From positions 11,607,203 to 11,671,202 of the forward strand of contig NZ_JAGINW010000001.1 of the NCBI RefSeq assembly GCF_017876405.1: a DNA stretch of 64,000 nucleotides, in the 5' to 3' direction. Positions 46,656 to 55,210 of the stretch are shown piece by piece. Each line of letters starts with the position of its first letter. Position 1 is the first letter of the stretch. Below the pieces are notes generated by a model. The model was given only the letters and a program-made list of their open reading frames with translations. It was not told the origin of the DNA and did no database searches. Origin of the DNA: Kibdelosporangium banguiense. GTDB taxonomy: Bacteria > Actinomycetota > Actinomycetes > Mycobacteriales > Pseudonocardiaceae. Position numbers and translations under genes: made by a program.

Positions 46656-47609
46656 ATGGGTGGCTGGCCGGTTGGGGACTCCAGCGCGATCGACGAGGTC
46701 GACGCGCTGGCAGGTGACGCGTTCCCGATCGCCCTGCGCGCGGCCATTCGCGCCAGCGGCCTGAGTCTCGACAGGATCCAGTACCGGCTCAGAGCCAGAG
46801 GCCTGACCATCAGCGTGACCGCGCTGAGCTACTGGCAGTCCGGTCGTCGCAGGCCGGAACGCCCCGAGTCGATGAGCGCCCTGAAACACCTCGAGGAAGT
46901 ACTCGGCGTCGAGTCCGGATCCTTGACGGCCTTACTCGGCCCGCCACGCCCACGCGGACGCGCCCAACGCACGCCGACCGCACTGCCGCTCGAGGCACTG
47001 TGGGACAACCGCGAACAACTGGCTCCCCTGTTGTCGCGGATGGACCTGGCATCGGACACCTCACTGGCCAGGATCAGCCAGCACGACCGCGTCGAGATCG
47101 GCCCGGACCGCGGCGAACGCAGCATCCGGGTCCGTCAGGTGTTACGCGCCGAGCACGACGGCGCCGACCGATGGATCGCGGTGTACGACGCCGCCCAGCC
47201 AGGCGCCCCATTACCCAGGGTCATACCGCTGCAGTCATGCCAGCTCGGTCGCGTCGCCGAGGACCCCGCAGCCGGCCTGATGGTCGCCGAGTTGCTGTTC
47301 GACCGGCCGTTATCCCGCGGCGAGACCGTGATCATGGAGTACGAGGTCGCCTCAGCCGGTCCCCCATACCCGCGCACCGCCGACATGTTCTGCCGGAAGT
47401 TCCGGCTCCCGGTCCGCGACTACGTCATCGAGATGCGATTCGACCCAGCCGACCCACCCGCCTGGTGCCACCAGATCGCCAACCCCGCCGACGACCCCGA
47501 CAGCACCACCCGCCGCGACCTCGTCGTCGACAACGTCGGCCGGACACATGCCGTGGTGCTCAACTTCGGACCAGGGATGTTCGGCGTCAAGTGGGGCTGG
47601 GTACCTTAG
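46656..47609 (+). CDS. XRE-like regulator with C-terminal sensory-type domain
   Basis: About 317 residues from ATG 46656, which follows AGGGGAG. Residues 15-75 form a helix-turn-helix of the XRE kind (ALRAAIRASGLSLDRIQYRLRARG, SYWQSGRRRPERPES, LEEVLGVESGSL). The remaining 230 residues are beta-rich and unlike ligand domains that I recognise; PAGLMVAELLFDRPLSRGETVI and DYVIEMRFDPADPPAWC are the most distinctive stretches. It resembles a family of actinomycete regulators of unknown role. Nothing downstream on the strand is close enough to be an operon partner. Confidence 0.65.
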   Translation: MGGWPVGDSSAIDEVDALAGDAFPIALRAAIRASGLSLDRIQYRLRARGLTISVTALSYWQSGRRRPERPESMSALKHLEEVLGVESGSLTALLGPPRPRGRAQRTPTALPLEALWDNREQLAPLLSRMDLASDTSLARISQHDRVEIGPDRGERSIRVRQVLRAEHDGADRWIAVYDAAQPGAPLPRVIPLQSCQLGRVAEDPAAGLMVAELLFDRPLSRGETVIMEYEVASAGPPYPRTADMFCRKFRLPVRDYVIEMRFDPADPPAWCHQIANPADDPDSTTRRDLVVDNVGRTHAVVLNFGPGMFGVKWGWVP

Positions 47610-47936
47610 CCGCCCTGGCTGGATCGCCCACATGTCCGGCTGATCGCCCCCTGCTTTGCACACAATCCACCTGACCTGCGCAGACACCGAAACTGTCAGA
47701 CCCCTGCGGTAATGTGATCAACAAGGGTTCCCCTTGCCGGAATTCATGGTGCGAATGAGGCTGCCCGCGATGGCTCGGGCAGCGTCCTGTCCGGAACTGG
47801 ACAGCGGTGTTCCGGGCTGGCCCGCGGCGTTCGGCTTCAGCTGGCGGTACGTCCGGCCCGCACTGTCCGTTCGCCGGCGCTCCCCCACTACGATCGGCTT
47901 GGAATCAGGTCGGCCGCATGAGTAATCGGGGATTCG
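47610..47936. other. Intergenic region with no supported gene
   Basis: The 327 bases hold several short open frames, the longest 63 codons from TTG 47734, without ribosome sites or familiar sequence. I see no tRNA, terminator or operator that I would defend. The promoter of the next gene should lie near its right end. Confidence 0.3.
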
Positions 47937-48287
47937 GTGAGCACTGCGTACGAGGCCACGGAGTGGGTGGCGGGTATGCCCTTCTCCGAGGGGAGATCCC
48001 TGGCTGGACGGCTCTCCAAGGTAGGCGGGACGCTCGTGCTCACCGGTGACGCGGTGATGTTCAAGCCGGTGGGCGGCCTTGGGCAGGCGCGGAGCTTTCC
48101 GCTGACTGACATCCACGAGGTCAGCGCCTACGCCGACAGACCGCCTCGGCTGCGCGTCAGTACTCGCGACGGCCGCGCGTTGGTATTGATGGTTCTTGCG
48201 AGCCGCGCGGCGTCGATGTGGTCGAAGGACACCTCGGCACGTGACGACGCGGTCGCCAAGATCAACGCGCGACTCCAGGCCGGCTGA
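47937..48287 (+). CDS. Small hypothetical protein with PH/GRAM-like pattern
   Basis: A 116-residue soluble protein. The run of short strands, LVLTGDAVMFKPVG, ARSFPLTDIHEVSAYADRPPRLRVSTRDG and LVLMVLASRAASMW, followed by a terminal helix (DDAVAKINARLQAG), is the pattern of bacterial PH- or GRAM-like domains. GTG 47937 is used; the ribosome site is weak. Function unknown, and it is convergent to the radical SAM gene. Confidence 0.6.
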   Translation: MSTAYEATEWVAGMPFSEGRSLAGRLSKVGGTLVLTGDAVMFKPVGGLGQARSFPLTDIHEVSAYADRPPRLRVSTRDGRALVLMVLASRAASMWSKDTSARDDAVAKINARLQAG

Positions 48288-48308
48288 ACCAGCGCGACGG
48301 CCGGTCGG

Positions 48309-49766
48309 CTAGTTGGCAAGACTGTCCTGTTGGAGCAGGAGTTCGAGTTGTTCGGGGGCGACGGGTGGGGATGGTTTGGGGTCGGGTGTGCTGCCGCGGG
48401 GCATGCTGCTGCCGGTGAGGCCGTGTTTCCGGATCAGGGGTTTGACGCGGTCGGCGAGGCGGTCGCGGTAGGTGCGGTTGGCGTAGCTGCCGCGGGCGTA
48501 GATGTCGCGATAAGAGTCCAGGAGGTCGGGGCGTTCGCGGGTGAGCCAGGCGGCGAACCATTCGCGGGTGCCTGGGCGTAGGTGCAGGGGGATCATGGTG
48601 GCGCCGGTTGCGCCTGCTTCGGCGATTTTGGTCAGCAGGGCGTCGAGGTGCTCATGCGAGTCTGTCAGTTTGGGGATTACTGGGGCCACCAGTACTCCGC
48701 AGGGCAGGCCTGCGTCGGTTATTCGTTTGATCATGTCGAGGCGGGCCTGCGGGGTGGGGGTGCCTGGTTCGAGGCGCTGTTGCAGATCCTTGTCCAGCAG
48801 GGCCAGTGATACGCCGACGCCGACTGGGACGTCTTTGCTCACCTGGGTCAGCAGGGGGATGTCGCGGGTCAGGACCGTTCCTTTGGTCAGGATCGAGAAC
48901 GGGGTTCCGGTTGAGGCGAGCGCTTCGATGATGCGGGGCATCAGTTTGTAGCGGCCCTCGGCGCGTTGGTATGGGTCGGTGTTCGTGCCCATTGCGACGT
49001 GTTCTCGTTGCCAGCGTGGGGAACGCAGCTGTTTGGCGACGACTTCGGGCGCGTTGATCTTCACCACTACCTGGGTGTCGAAGTCGCGGCCCGCGTCGAA
49101 CTCCAGATAGGTATGACTGTTGCGGGCGAAGCAGTTGTGGCTCACCACACCGTCGGCGATGAAGTCGCCTGTGCCGGTTGTGATGTCGTACAGCGTCATC
49201 GAGTTCGCGACCAGTTCGATGCCGGTTACCGCAAGGCGTGGCTCGACGACGCCGTCCACGTCAGTGACGAGTTTGACGCCGGGAGCCAGAAATGGTTGCC
49301 CGGTAATGCCTTCCGTGACGTGTTTCCAGCCGCGCTCGGTCAGGAACCGGTGGTCGCCGCTGGCGATCAGGCGGGTGCCGTCCTCGAGTGTGACTTCGTA
49401 GGCTGGTTTCACGGTTGTCCAGTGCGCCAGCACTTTTGTGGGCACCAGCTGGCGCTGGAAGCCGAGTCTGCGGGTGCCGTAGATCTCGTCGCCGACCTGG
49501 AGATCCGCCAGCTGCACAGTTTTGCCGTCGGCCATCAGGATCTCGGTGTCGCCGGACATGCAGTACGTGCAGGCGTGCGAGCAACCGCGGTAGGGGTTGA
49601 TCGTCCACTGGAACGGCATCGACGAGCCGCCTGGCACGCGGTTGAGCACCGACTTGGCGTACACCTCATGGAAGACGATGTCGGCGAACTCGGGGGTGCG
49701 CACGGTACGCACCAGCCCAGGCAGGGCCAGTTGCCCGCGATCGGCCCGTTGAGCGTCCCAGCGCAT
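48309..49766 (-). CDS. Rv2578c-family radical SAM protein, intein-containing
   Basis: Precursor of 485 residues; 342 after removal of a 143-residue intein. The host protein binds a [4Fe-4S] cluster and S-adenosylmethionine and belongs to the group related to spore photoproduct lyase-like proteins, function unknown. The cluster motif, C62-S-H-A-C66-T-Y-C, is completed by Cys212 only after splicing, joining TY to CFARNSHTYLEF. Further radical SAM regions are VVVKINAPEVVAKQLRSP, MGTNTDPYQRAEGRYKLMP and FSILTKGTVLTRD. The C-terminus is basic and then proline-rich. ATG 49766 follows GGGG; the frame runs upstream to 49946. Confidence 0.93.
   Translation of the reverse strand: MRWDAQRADRGQLALPGLVRTVRTPEFADIVFHEVYAKSVLNRVPGGSSMPFQWTINPYRGCSHACTYCMSGDTEILMADGKTVQLADLQVGDEIYGTRRLGFQRQLVPTKVLAHWTTVKPAYEVTLEDGTRLIASGDHRFLTERGWKHVTEGITGQPFLAPGVKLVTDVDGVVEPRLAVTGIELVANSMTLYDITTGTGDFIADGVVSHNCFARNSHTYLEFDAGRDFDTQVVVKINAPEVVAKQLRSPRWQREHVAMGTNTDPYQRAEGRYKLMPRIIEALASTGTPFSILTKGTVLTRDIPLLTQVSKDVPVGVGVSLALLDKDLQQRLEPGTPTPQARLDMIKRITDAGLPCGVLVAPVIPKLTDSHEHLDALLTKIAEAGATGATMIPLHLRPGTREWFAAWLTRERPDLLDSYRDIYARGSYANRTYRDRLADRVKPLIRKHGLTGSSMPRGSTPDPKPSPPVAPEQLELLLQQDSLAN
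49134..49562 (-). other. Mini-intein inside the radical SAM motif
   Basis: 143 codons, precursor residues 69-211. It starts with Cys (CMSGDTEILMADG, block A) and ends VVSHN followed by extein Cys212 (block G). Block B contains GDHRFLTERGW and block F LYDITTGTGDFIADG. The first residue and the +1 residue are both cysteine, so standard class 1 splicing is expected. There is no LAGLIDADG or HNH homing endonuclease, so it can splice but not home. Confidence 0.92.
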
Positions 49767-49910
49767 GATCCCCAGTCGAACACATGTTCGAGGCGCTGTC
49801 AAACTGTATCGGATTTGTATGTCGCCGCGGGACACTGCCGTCGGCGCCGACGACACGAAACCCCCTGCGTGTCGTCGGCCAACTCGAGCCGGGCTGACAA
49901 GATCAGGCCC

Positions 49911-50546
49911 ATGTCGCTGCTGGACGCCATCCTCGTCCCGTTCCACACGCCGGCGGTCACGCTCGGCGGTGTGAGCACCAGCTGGGGCGAGATCGCCGGA
50001 TTCGTCACCGGCGCCCTGTGTGTCTGGCTGGTGGCCAGGCAGAACGTGTGGAACTGGCCGATCGGGATCCTGAACAACCTGGCGTTCCTCGCGTTGTTCA
50101 TGACCAGCGGCCTGTACGCCGACGGCTGGCTACAGGTCGTGTACATGGCGCTCGCGCTGTACGGCTGGTGGTCCTGGCTACGCGGCGGGCAGGCGCACAC
50201 CGCGCTGCCGGTCAGCCGCACAACCCGCGCGCAATGGTTGGCGCTACTCGGCGTAGGCATTGCCGCGACCGCGCTACTGACGTGGATCCTGATAACGCAA
50301 ACGGACTCCACGGTGCCGTTCCCTGATGCGGTGACAACGGTGTTGTCGTTGCTCGCGACATGGGGGCAGGCACGTAAGAAAGTCGAGTCGTGGTGGCTGT
50401 GGATCGCCGCCGACGTGATCTACGTTCCGCTGTACGCCTACAAGGGACTCTGGCTGACCGCCATCCTCTACGTCGGCTTCCTCGCCCTCTGTGTGCTCGG
50501 GTTGCGCAACTGGCGGGCCGACCTGCGAGCGATGGTGACGGCATGA
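49911..50546 (+). CDS. pnuC: Nicotinamide riboside transporter PnuC
   Basis: Membrane facilitator that takes up nicotinamide riboside, trapped by phosphorylation inside. 211 residues with seven helices. WPIGILNNLAFLALF, QVVYMALALYGWWSW and the C-terminal YVPLYAYKGLWLTAILYVGFL are typical conserved parts, including the WxxG and QxxY substrate positions. ATG 49911 is the start. Its TGA overlaps the ATG of nadR by four bases; transporter and kinase together make a complete salvage unit. Confidence 0.92.
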   Translation: MSLLDAILVPFHTPAVTLGGVSTSWGEIAGFVTGALCVWLVARQNVWNWPIGILNNLAFLALFMTSGLYADGWLQVVYMALALYGWWSWLRGGQAHTALPVSRTTRAQWLALLGVGIAATALLTWILITQTDSTVPFPDAVTTVLSLLATWGQARKKVESWWLWIAADVIYVPLYAYKGLWLTAILYVGFLALCVLGLRNWRADLRAMVTA

Positions 50547-51628
50547 GCAAGTTCGAGCACGCGCTGGTCCTCGGCAAGTTCTACCCGCCGCACCTCGGGC
50601 ACCACCATCTGGTCAGAACCGCGGCGGCGGCCAGCAACCGGACCACGGTCGCGGTGCTGGCGTCCAGCGTGGAGTCGATCCCGTTGGCCGACCGGGTTTC
50701 CTGGATGACACGGGAACACAGCGGTGACGAGGGTGTGGTCGTGCTCGGCGACATAGACGACTACCAGACCGACTATGACGACAACGCGATCTGGGAGGCG
50801 CACGTCGGAATTTTCCGATCAGTGCTGTCGCGGCGCGCGATCCAGGAAGGCGACCCCGCAAGCGCGGCCGTCGACGCCGTGTTCACGTCCGAGGACTACG
50901 GTCAGGAACTGGCCAAACGCCTTGGCGCCCAGCATGTTCTGGTCGACCTGGACCGCACCGTGCATCCGATGTCCGGCACCGCTGTCCGCGCGGACCCGAT
51001 GGGACGCTGGACGGACCTCGCACCGGCGACGCAAGCCGGACTGGCCGCACGGATTGTTGTCGTAGGAGCGGAATCAACCGGAACCACAACGCTTTCCCGT
51101 GCGCTCGCCGAACACTACCGAACGGCATGGGTTCCCGAGCACGGTCGGCTGCACACCGAAGAGAAACTCATTGCCGCACAAGCGTTCGACGAGCGAGCCG
51201 GAATCGAGGATCTCGTGTGGACGGTCGGCGACTTCGTGGACATCGCCGCGCGGCAGGCGAAGGCCGAGGATGAAGCTGCCGGAGCCGGGCCGATCCTGGT
51301 GTGCGACAACGATCCCTGGGCAGCGACTGTCTGGTGTGAACGGTACCTGGGATGCGCGTACCCACAGGTGACCGAGGCGGTCAGCGGGAGAAAACCCGCT
51401 TTGTACCTGTTGACGGACCATCAGGACGTTCCGTTCGAACAGGACGGATGGCGCGACGGGGAACACTTGCGGGAGTGGATGACCGGGTTGTTCGAGCGCA
51501 GGCTCGACGAACGGGGCGTGTCGTGGGCCCGGCTCACCGGCAGCCGCCAAAACCGCCTGGAGCAGGCGATCAATGCGGTCGAGGACATGCTCGCCAGGCA
51601 TTTCCGGTACGCCGATCCGCTCGGCTGA
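50543..51628 (+). CDS. nadR: NadR-like NMN adenylyltransferase / ribosylnicotinamide kinase
   Basis: Bifunctional enzyme of 361 residues. The N-terminal nucleotidyltransferase domain has GKFYPPHLGHHHLV (HxGH at 17-20). The C-terminal ribosylnicotinamide kinase domain starts at VVVGAESTGTTTLSRAL: the P-loop has Thr181 where lysine is usual, while Gly175, Gly180 and the following threonines are kept. VCDNDPWAATVW is the second conserved kinase stretch. There is no N-terminal helix-turn-helix, so it is an enzyme and not the enterobacterial repressor form. Translation is coupled to pnuC. Confidence 0.9.
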   Translation: MSKFEHALVLGKFYPPHLGHHHLVRTAAAASNRTTVAVLASSVESIPLADRVSWMTREHSGDEGVVVLGDIDDYQTDYDDNAIWEAHVGIFRSVLSRRAIQEGDPASAAVDAVFTSEDYGQELAKRLGAQHVLVDLDRTVHPMSGTAVRADPMGRWTDLAPATQAGLAARIVVVGAESTGTTTLSRALAEHYRTAWVPEHGRLHTEEKLIAAQAFDERAGIEDLVWTVGDFVDIAARQAKAEDEAAGAGPILVCDNDPWAATVWCERYLGCAYPQVTEAVSGRKPALYLLTDHQDVPFEQDGWRDGEHLREWMTGLFERRLDERGVSWARLTGSRQNRLEQAINAVEDMLARHFRYADPLG

Positions 51629-51651
51629 GGCACAACGGGCAGGATGGGGCC

Positions 51652-52923
51652 GTGCACGACGACACCATGCCCATTCCCCGGATCAAGGCGGAGCCGGAAA
51701 AGCCCACCGGCCACGGCCACGGCCACGGCCACGGGCACGGTCATGGACACGGACCTGCCGAACCGGCCTCGAAGAAGGTCCGCAGGCTGCTGACAGCGCT
51801 GTTGCTGCCGTTCGCGTTGGCCTCGGTCGCGGGCGTGATCCTGCTGTACCCGTTCGGTGGCACGCCGTCGCCCAAGGTGGGCCAGCAGGAGCCGGTGTCC
51901 GGGGATGTCACGGCGGTGTCGCAGGGGTCGTGTGAAGACGGTGTGCAGGTCGGCTCGGCCGACGGCCCGTGCCTGCTGATCTCGGTCAAGATGAGCGACG
52001 GTGCCGCGTCGGGCAAGGAGATCACCACGCGGGCTCCGATCGAGCCCAGCTCTCCCCGATTCGCGGTCGGCGACAAGGTCGTGATGGCCTACTCGGGTGC
52101 CGACGCGACCAACGGCGACTCGTACAAGGTTGTGGACTTCCAGCGCGGAATGCCGCTCGCCGTGCTGGCCGGGTTGTTCGCGCTGGCGATCCTGGTACTC
52201 GGGCGCTATCAGGGCGTGGCCGCGCTGATCGCGCTGGGGTTGAGTTTCGTTGTCCTGCTGATGTTCGTCCTGCCCGCCATTCTCGCTGGTGAAAGCCCGT
52301 TGTTGGTGGCCGTCGCGGGTGCCGGGCTGATCATGTTCGTGGCCTTGTACCTCACGCACGGGCTGTCGGCGCGGACATCCACGGCTGTGCTCGGCACGAT
52401 GATCAGCCTGGTGCTGATCGGGGGCTTGGGCGCGTTGTTCAGCGCGTTGACCAAACTGACGGGCCTCGACGAGGACACGGGTTTGCTGCTGGGCACGCTC
52501 GGGCAGAGCCTCGACACCCGTGGGCTTCTGCTGGCAGGGCTGATCATCGGCGCGCTGGGCGTACTCGACGACGTGACCGTCACGCAGGCCAGCGTGGTGT
52601 GGGAGCTGCGACGCGCGAACCCCTTGCTCAGCTGGCGTGAGCTGTACGCAGCCGGGTTGCGGATCGGCCGTGATCACGTGTCGTCAGCGGTCAACACGCT
52701 CGCCATGGCGTACGCCGGGGCCGCGCTGCCGATCCTGTTGTACTCGTACCTGTCCGACGCCGGGCTCGGCACAATCCTGGGCTCGCAGTCGATTGCCCAG
52801 GAGATTGTCCGGACCTTGGTCGGCAGCATCGGGCTGATCGCGTGCGTACCCGTGACCACGCTTGTCGCCGCGCTGGTGGCCAGCCGCGAACCGGCTATTC
52901 CAGCGACGTCACGAACTTCGTGA
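51652..52923 (+). CDS. YibE/F family membrane protein with His-Gly repeat
   Basis: A 423-residue protein from GTG 51652 (ATG 51667 possible). The cytosolic N-terminus has a run of GH dipeptides (51712-51753, seven His-Gly pairs) that could bind metal. One helix then an extracytoplasmic domain (about 60-155) with a CEDG...GPCL cysteine pair follow, and then seven or eight helices of the YibE/F domain with GLIIGALGVLDDVTVTQASVVWEL. Transport function is suspected for the family but unproven. It starts 23 bases after nadR. Its end overlaps the convergent next gene by 29 bases. Confidence 0.85.
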   Translation: MHDDTMPIPRIKAEPEKPTGHGHGHGHGHGHGHGPAEPASKKVRRLLTALLLPFALASVAGVILLYPFGGTPSPKVGQQEPVSGDVTAVSQGSCEDGVQVGSADGPCLLISVKMSDGAASGKEITTRAPIEPSSPRFAVGDKVVMAYSGADATNGDSYKVVDFQRGMPLAVLAGLFALAILVLGRYQGVAALIALGLSFVVLLMFVLPAILAGESPLLVAVAGAGLIMFVALYLTHGLSARTSTAVLGTMISLVLIGGLGALFSALTKLTGLDEDTGLLLGTLGQSLDTRGLLLAGLIIGALGVLDDVTVTQASVVWELRRANPLLSWRELYAAGLRIGRDHVSSAVNTLAMAYAGAALPILLYSYLSDAGLGTILGSQSIAQEIVRTLVGSIGLIACVPVTTLVAALVASREPAIPATSRTS

Positions 52924-53521
52924 CCGCCTCAGGCTTGAGCCTCGTCGCGAGCTTGCCGGGCGGCGCGGCCTTCGCGAGCTGGTAGAGCGGACGCCCGTCC
53001 AGGCCTGCGCCGCGTGCTTCGGCCCGCAACTGCGCGACCAGTAATTCCGAGAAGACCAGCGATCCTGTGCTCTCCGAGGACGCCAACGCGTCGGCGAGCT
53101 TGCGCAGCGCCATGATGCCCAGCTCGGCGCCGCCGGTGCCGGAGTAGGACGCCATCGCCATGTTGATACCGCGGCTGCGCGGCGTTTCGGAGACGAGCAG
53201 GCTGACCGTGCGGACGCTGCGGACGTCCATCACCATCAGCTCGATCCGCTCGGCCTTCGACAGGTCCACCGAACGCTTGCCGAACGTCCGCAGCACGATC
53301 TTCGTGCCCTCCAGCCAAAGCCGGCGACGCGCCTGCGACCAGCTGAACAGCCCCAGCGGGACCGCCACGGCACCGGCCGTGACCAAACCGGCCACCTGAC
53401 CGAAGATCAGACCCACCACCCCGCCGAGCGCGGCGGCCAGAATCAGGATCGCGACGATCGCCATCCGCAGGCGTTTGGCGGCTGCGGCGCGGTCGAACAA
53501 GTCCAACGGCAGCTGCTCCAT
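52895..53521 (-). CDS. Two-helix membrane protein with PH-like domain
   Basis: About 208 residues from ATG 53521, which overlaps the stop of the MBL hydrolase (TGATG). Two membrane helices (MAIVAILILAAALGGVVGLI and GLVTAGAVAVPLGLFSW) form a hairpin near the N-terminus, followed by a soluble part with TKIVLRTFGKRSVDLSKAERIELMV, a bacterial PH-like pattern. No named family is certain. In M. tuberculosis the gene after the MBL hydrolase is hisS, which is not here. Confidence 0.65.
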   Translation of the reverse strand: MEQLPLDLFDRAAAAKRLRMAIVAILILAAALGGVVGLIFGQVAGLVTAGAVAVPLGLFSWSQARRRLWLEGTKIVLRTFGKRSVDLSKAERIELMVMDVRSVRTVSLLVSETPRSRGINMAMASYSGTGGAELGIMALRKLADALASSESTGSLVFSELLVAQLRAEARGAGLDGRPLYQLAKAAPPGKLATRLKPEAVTKFVTSLE

Positions 53522-54231
53522 CACAGACCCCGCAACGGGCCCTGGGCGGTGGAGTCCTCGGAGCCCTCTTCCAGCCCGGCGAGGAACGGATTCGTGCCGC
53601 GTTCCCGGCCGATCGTCGTGGTCGGCCCGTGGCCGGGCAGCACAACCGTGTCGTCGGCCAGCGTGAGGATCTTGGTACGCAACGAGGAGGCCATCTGGCG
53701 AACGTCCCCGCCCGGCAAGTCGGTCCGGCCGATCGACCCCGCGAACAGCGTGTCCCCGGCGAACAACAGCCGGCCGCCTTCCTCGGTGTCACAGCGGAAC
53801 GTCACCGACCCCTGGGTGTGCCCGGGCGTGTGGTCGACCGTGATCGACAGCCCTGCGAGGTCGAGCACAGCCTCGTCGGCGAGCTCACGCACCTCGCGCG
53901 GCTCCCGCATCTGAAGTTTCCCGCCGAAGAACGCGGCCGTGTCGGTACTGACGCCTTTGAGCGGATCCGACAACAGATCCCGATCGTCCGGATGGATGTA
54001 GGCCGGAATGCCGTCACCGTCGCAGATCGGCGTCACCGCGAAACAGTGGTCGAAATGCCCGTGCGTGAGTACCGCGGCGACTGGCGACAAACCGTGTTCC
54101 CGCACGGCCTTGGCCACCGCGTCCGCGGCGTCCTGACCTGGGTCGACGATCACGCAAGGGGCGCCTTTGCCTGCCGCGATCAGATAACAGTTGGCCTGCA
54201 GCGCCCCGGTGGGGAACCCGACGACAAGCAC
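53521..54231 (-). CDS. Metallo-beta-lactamase-fold hydrolase (glyoxalase II-like, Rv2581c type)
   Basis: Cytosolic dinuclear metallohydrolase, 236 residues from GTG 54231, which follows GGAGG. The metal motif is THGHFDHCF, with the further ligands in DHTPGHTQGS, FAGDTLFAGSIGRTDLPGGD and LPGHGPTT. This fits hydroxyacylglutathione-hydrolase-like proteins; in mycothiol-using actinobacteria the thioester substrate would differ. Synteny with Rv2581c, next to ppiB and relA, supports the assignment. Confidence 0.9.
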   Translation of the reverse strand: MLVVGFPTGALQANCYLIAAGKGAPCVIVDPGQDAADAVAKAVREHGLSPVAAVLTHGHFDHCFAVTPICDGDGIPAYIHPDDRDLLSDPLKGVSTDTAAFFGGKLQMREPREVRELADEAVLDLAGLSITVDHTPGHTQGSVTFRCDTEEGGRLLFAGDTLFAGSIGRTDLPGGDVRQMASSLRTKILTLADDTVVLPGHGPTTTIGRERGTNPFLAGLEEGSEDSTAQGPLRGL

Positions 54232-54361
54232 GAAATCCGCCCTCCGGGCTGAACTGGTGTGTGTTCGTAACACTAGTGGAGCGCCACCTCTACGCTGGTC
54301 TTACCTGGGCGCCAAATAGACTGCGCGCCGCGAGCAATGTGAGGGCCCAGGGAGGGTGCAG

Positions 54362-55195
54362 GTGCCGACGAATCAGCAACGCCGGGAGCAGGCGAAACGG
54401 AAGCTGGAGCGCCAGCTCGCCCGAAGGGCCGAGCGCGCCAAACGGCGCCGGATCGTCGCGACAGCGATCACGGTCGGTGGCGTGGTCGTGGTGGTCGGGC
54501 TGATCTACCTCCTGGTGGTGCTCAACACCGGCGAGAACACCCCTGCGGCCAACGGTGAGACGCCTGACCCGTCGACGCCCGCGACGCAGACCACGGGCGG
54601 TCCCTGCAAGTACGTCACCGGCGGAAAGCCGGCCTCCAAGCCGGTGGACGCCCCGCCGGATGTCGACCCGTCGCCGAACGCGGGCACGGTGAAGGTCAAC
54701 CTCAAGACCGGCCAGGGCGATATCCCGCTGACCCTGGACCGCACCAAGGCGGCGTGCACGGTGCAGGCCATCGAGCACCTGGTGAAGGCCAAGTACTACG
54801 ACGGCACGCCCTGCCACCGGATCACCGCGTCCGCCGGCCTGAAGGTCCTGCAGTGCGGTGACCCGACCGGCCAGGGCAGCGGCGGACCGGGCTTCGCCAT
54901 CAACGACGAGCTGGGCAGCCTGCCCAAGCCGCCGGCCGAGGGCCAGCCGGTGCCGTACCCGCGGGGCACGCTGGCGATGGCCAACTCGGGCCCGAACACC
55001 AACGGCAGCCAGTTCTTCATGGTCTATGGCGACAGCCAGCTGCCGCCGAACTACACCGTCTTCGGCTCGATCGACGCGCCTGGCCTGGCCACGCTCGACA
55101 AGATCGCGGCCAACGGGATCACCCCGGGGCAGAACGGCCCTGAGGACGGCGCTCCGAAGACCCCGGTGAGCATCGAGACCGCCACCGTCTCCTGA
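54362..55195 (+). CDS. ppiB: Membrane-anchored cyclophilin-type peptidyl-prolyl isomerase
   Basis: 277 residues. The cytosolic N-terminus is very basic (NQQRREQAKRKLERQLARR), followed by one membrane helix (VATAITVGGVVVVVGLIYLL) and a Thr/Pro-rich linker. The extracytoplasmic cyclophilin domain (about 105-275) has YDGTPCHRITAS, GGPGFAINDEL, GTLAMANSGPNTNGSQFF and PPNYTVFGSI, which include the catalytic arginine and glutamine. GTG 54362 is chosen because GGGAGG lies at the right distance; the GTG at 54356 is too close. Corresponds to Rv2582. Confidence 0.93.
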   Translation: MPTNQQRREQAKRKLERQLARRAERAKRRRIVATAITVGGVVVVVGLIYLLVVLNTGENTPAANGETPDPSTPATQTTGGPCKYVTGGKPASKPVDAPPDVDPSPNAGTVKVNLKTGQGDIPLTLDRTKAACTVQAIEHLVKAKYYDGTPCHRITASAGLKVLQCGDPTGQGSGGPGFAINDELGSLPKPPAEGQPVPYPRGTLAMANSGPNTNGSQFFMVYGDSQLPPNYTVFGSIDAPGLATLDKIAANGITPGQNGPEDGAPKTPVSIETATVS

Positions 55196-55210
55196 CCTGA
55201 GCGGCACAAG

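Noticed and set aside
47718..48116. 132-codon minus-strand frame opposite the small PH-like gene
   Set aside because: It overlaps a better supported plus-strand gene, lacks a ribosome site and has shadow-like composition.
51712..51756. Tandem CACGGC-type units as a CRISPR or minisatellite
   Set aside because: The units are in frame within the YibE/F gene and encode His-Gly; there are no spacers.
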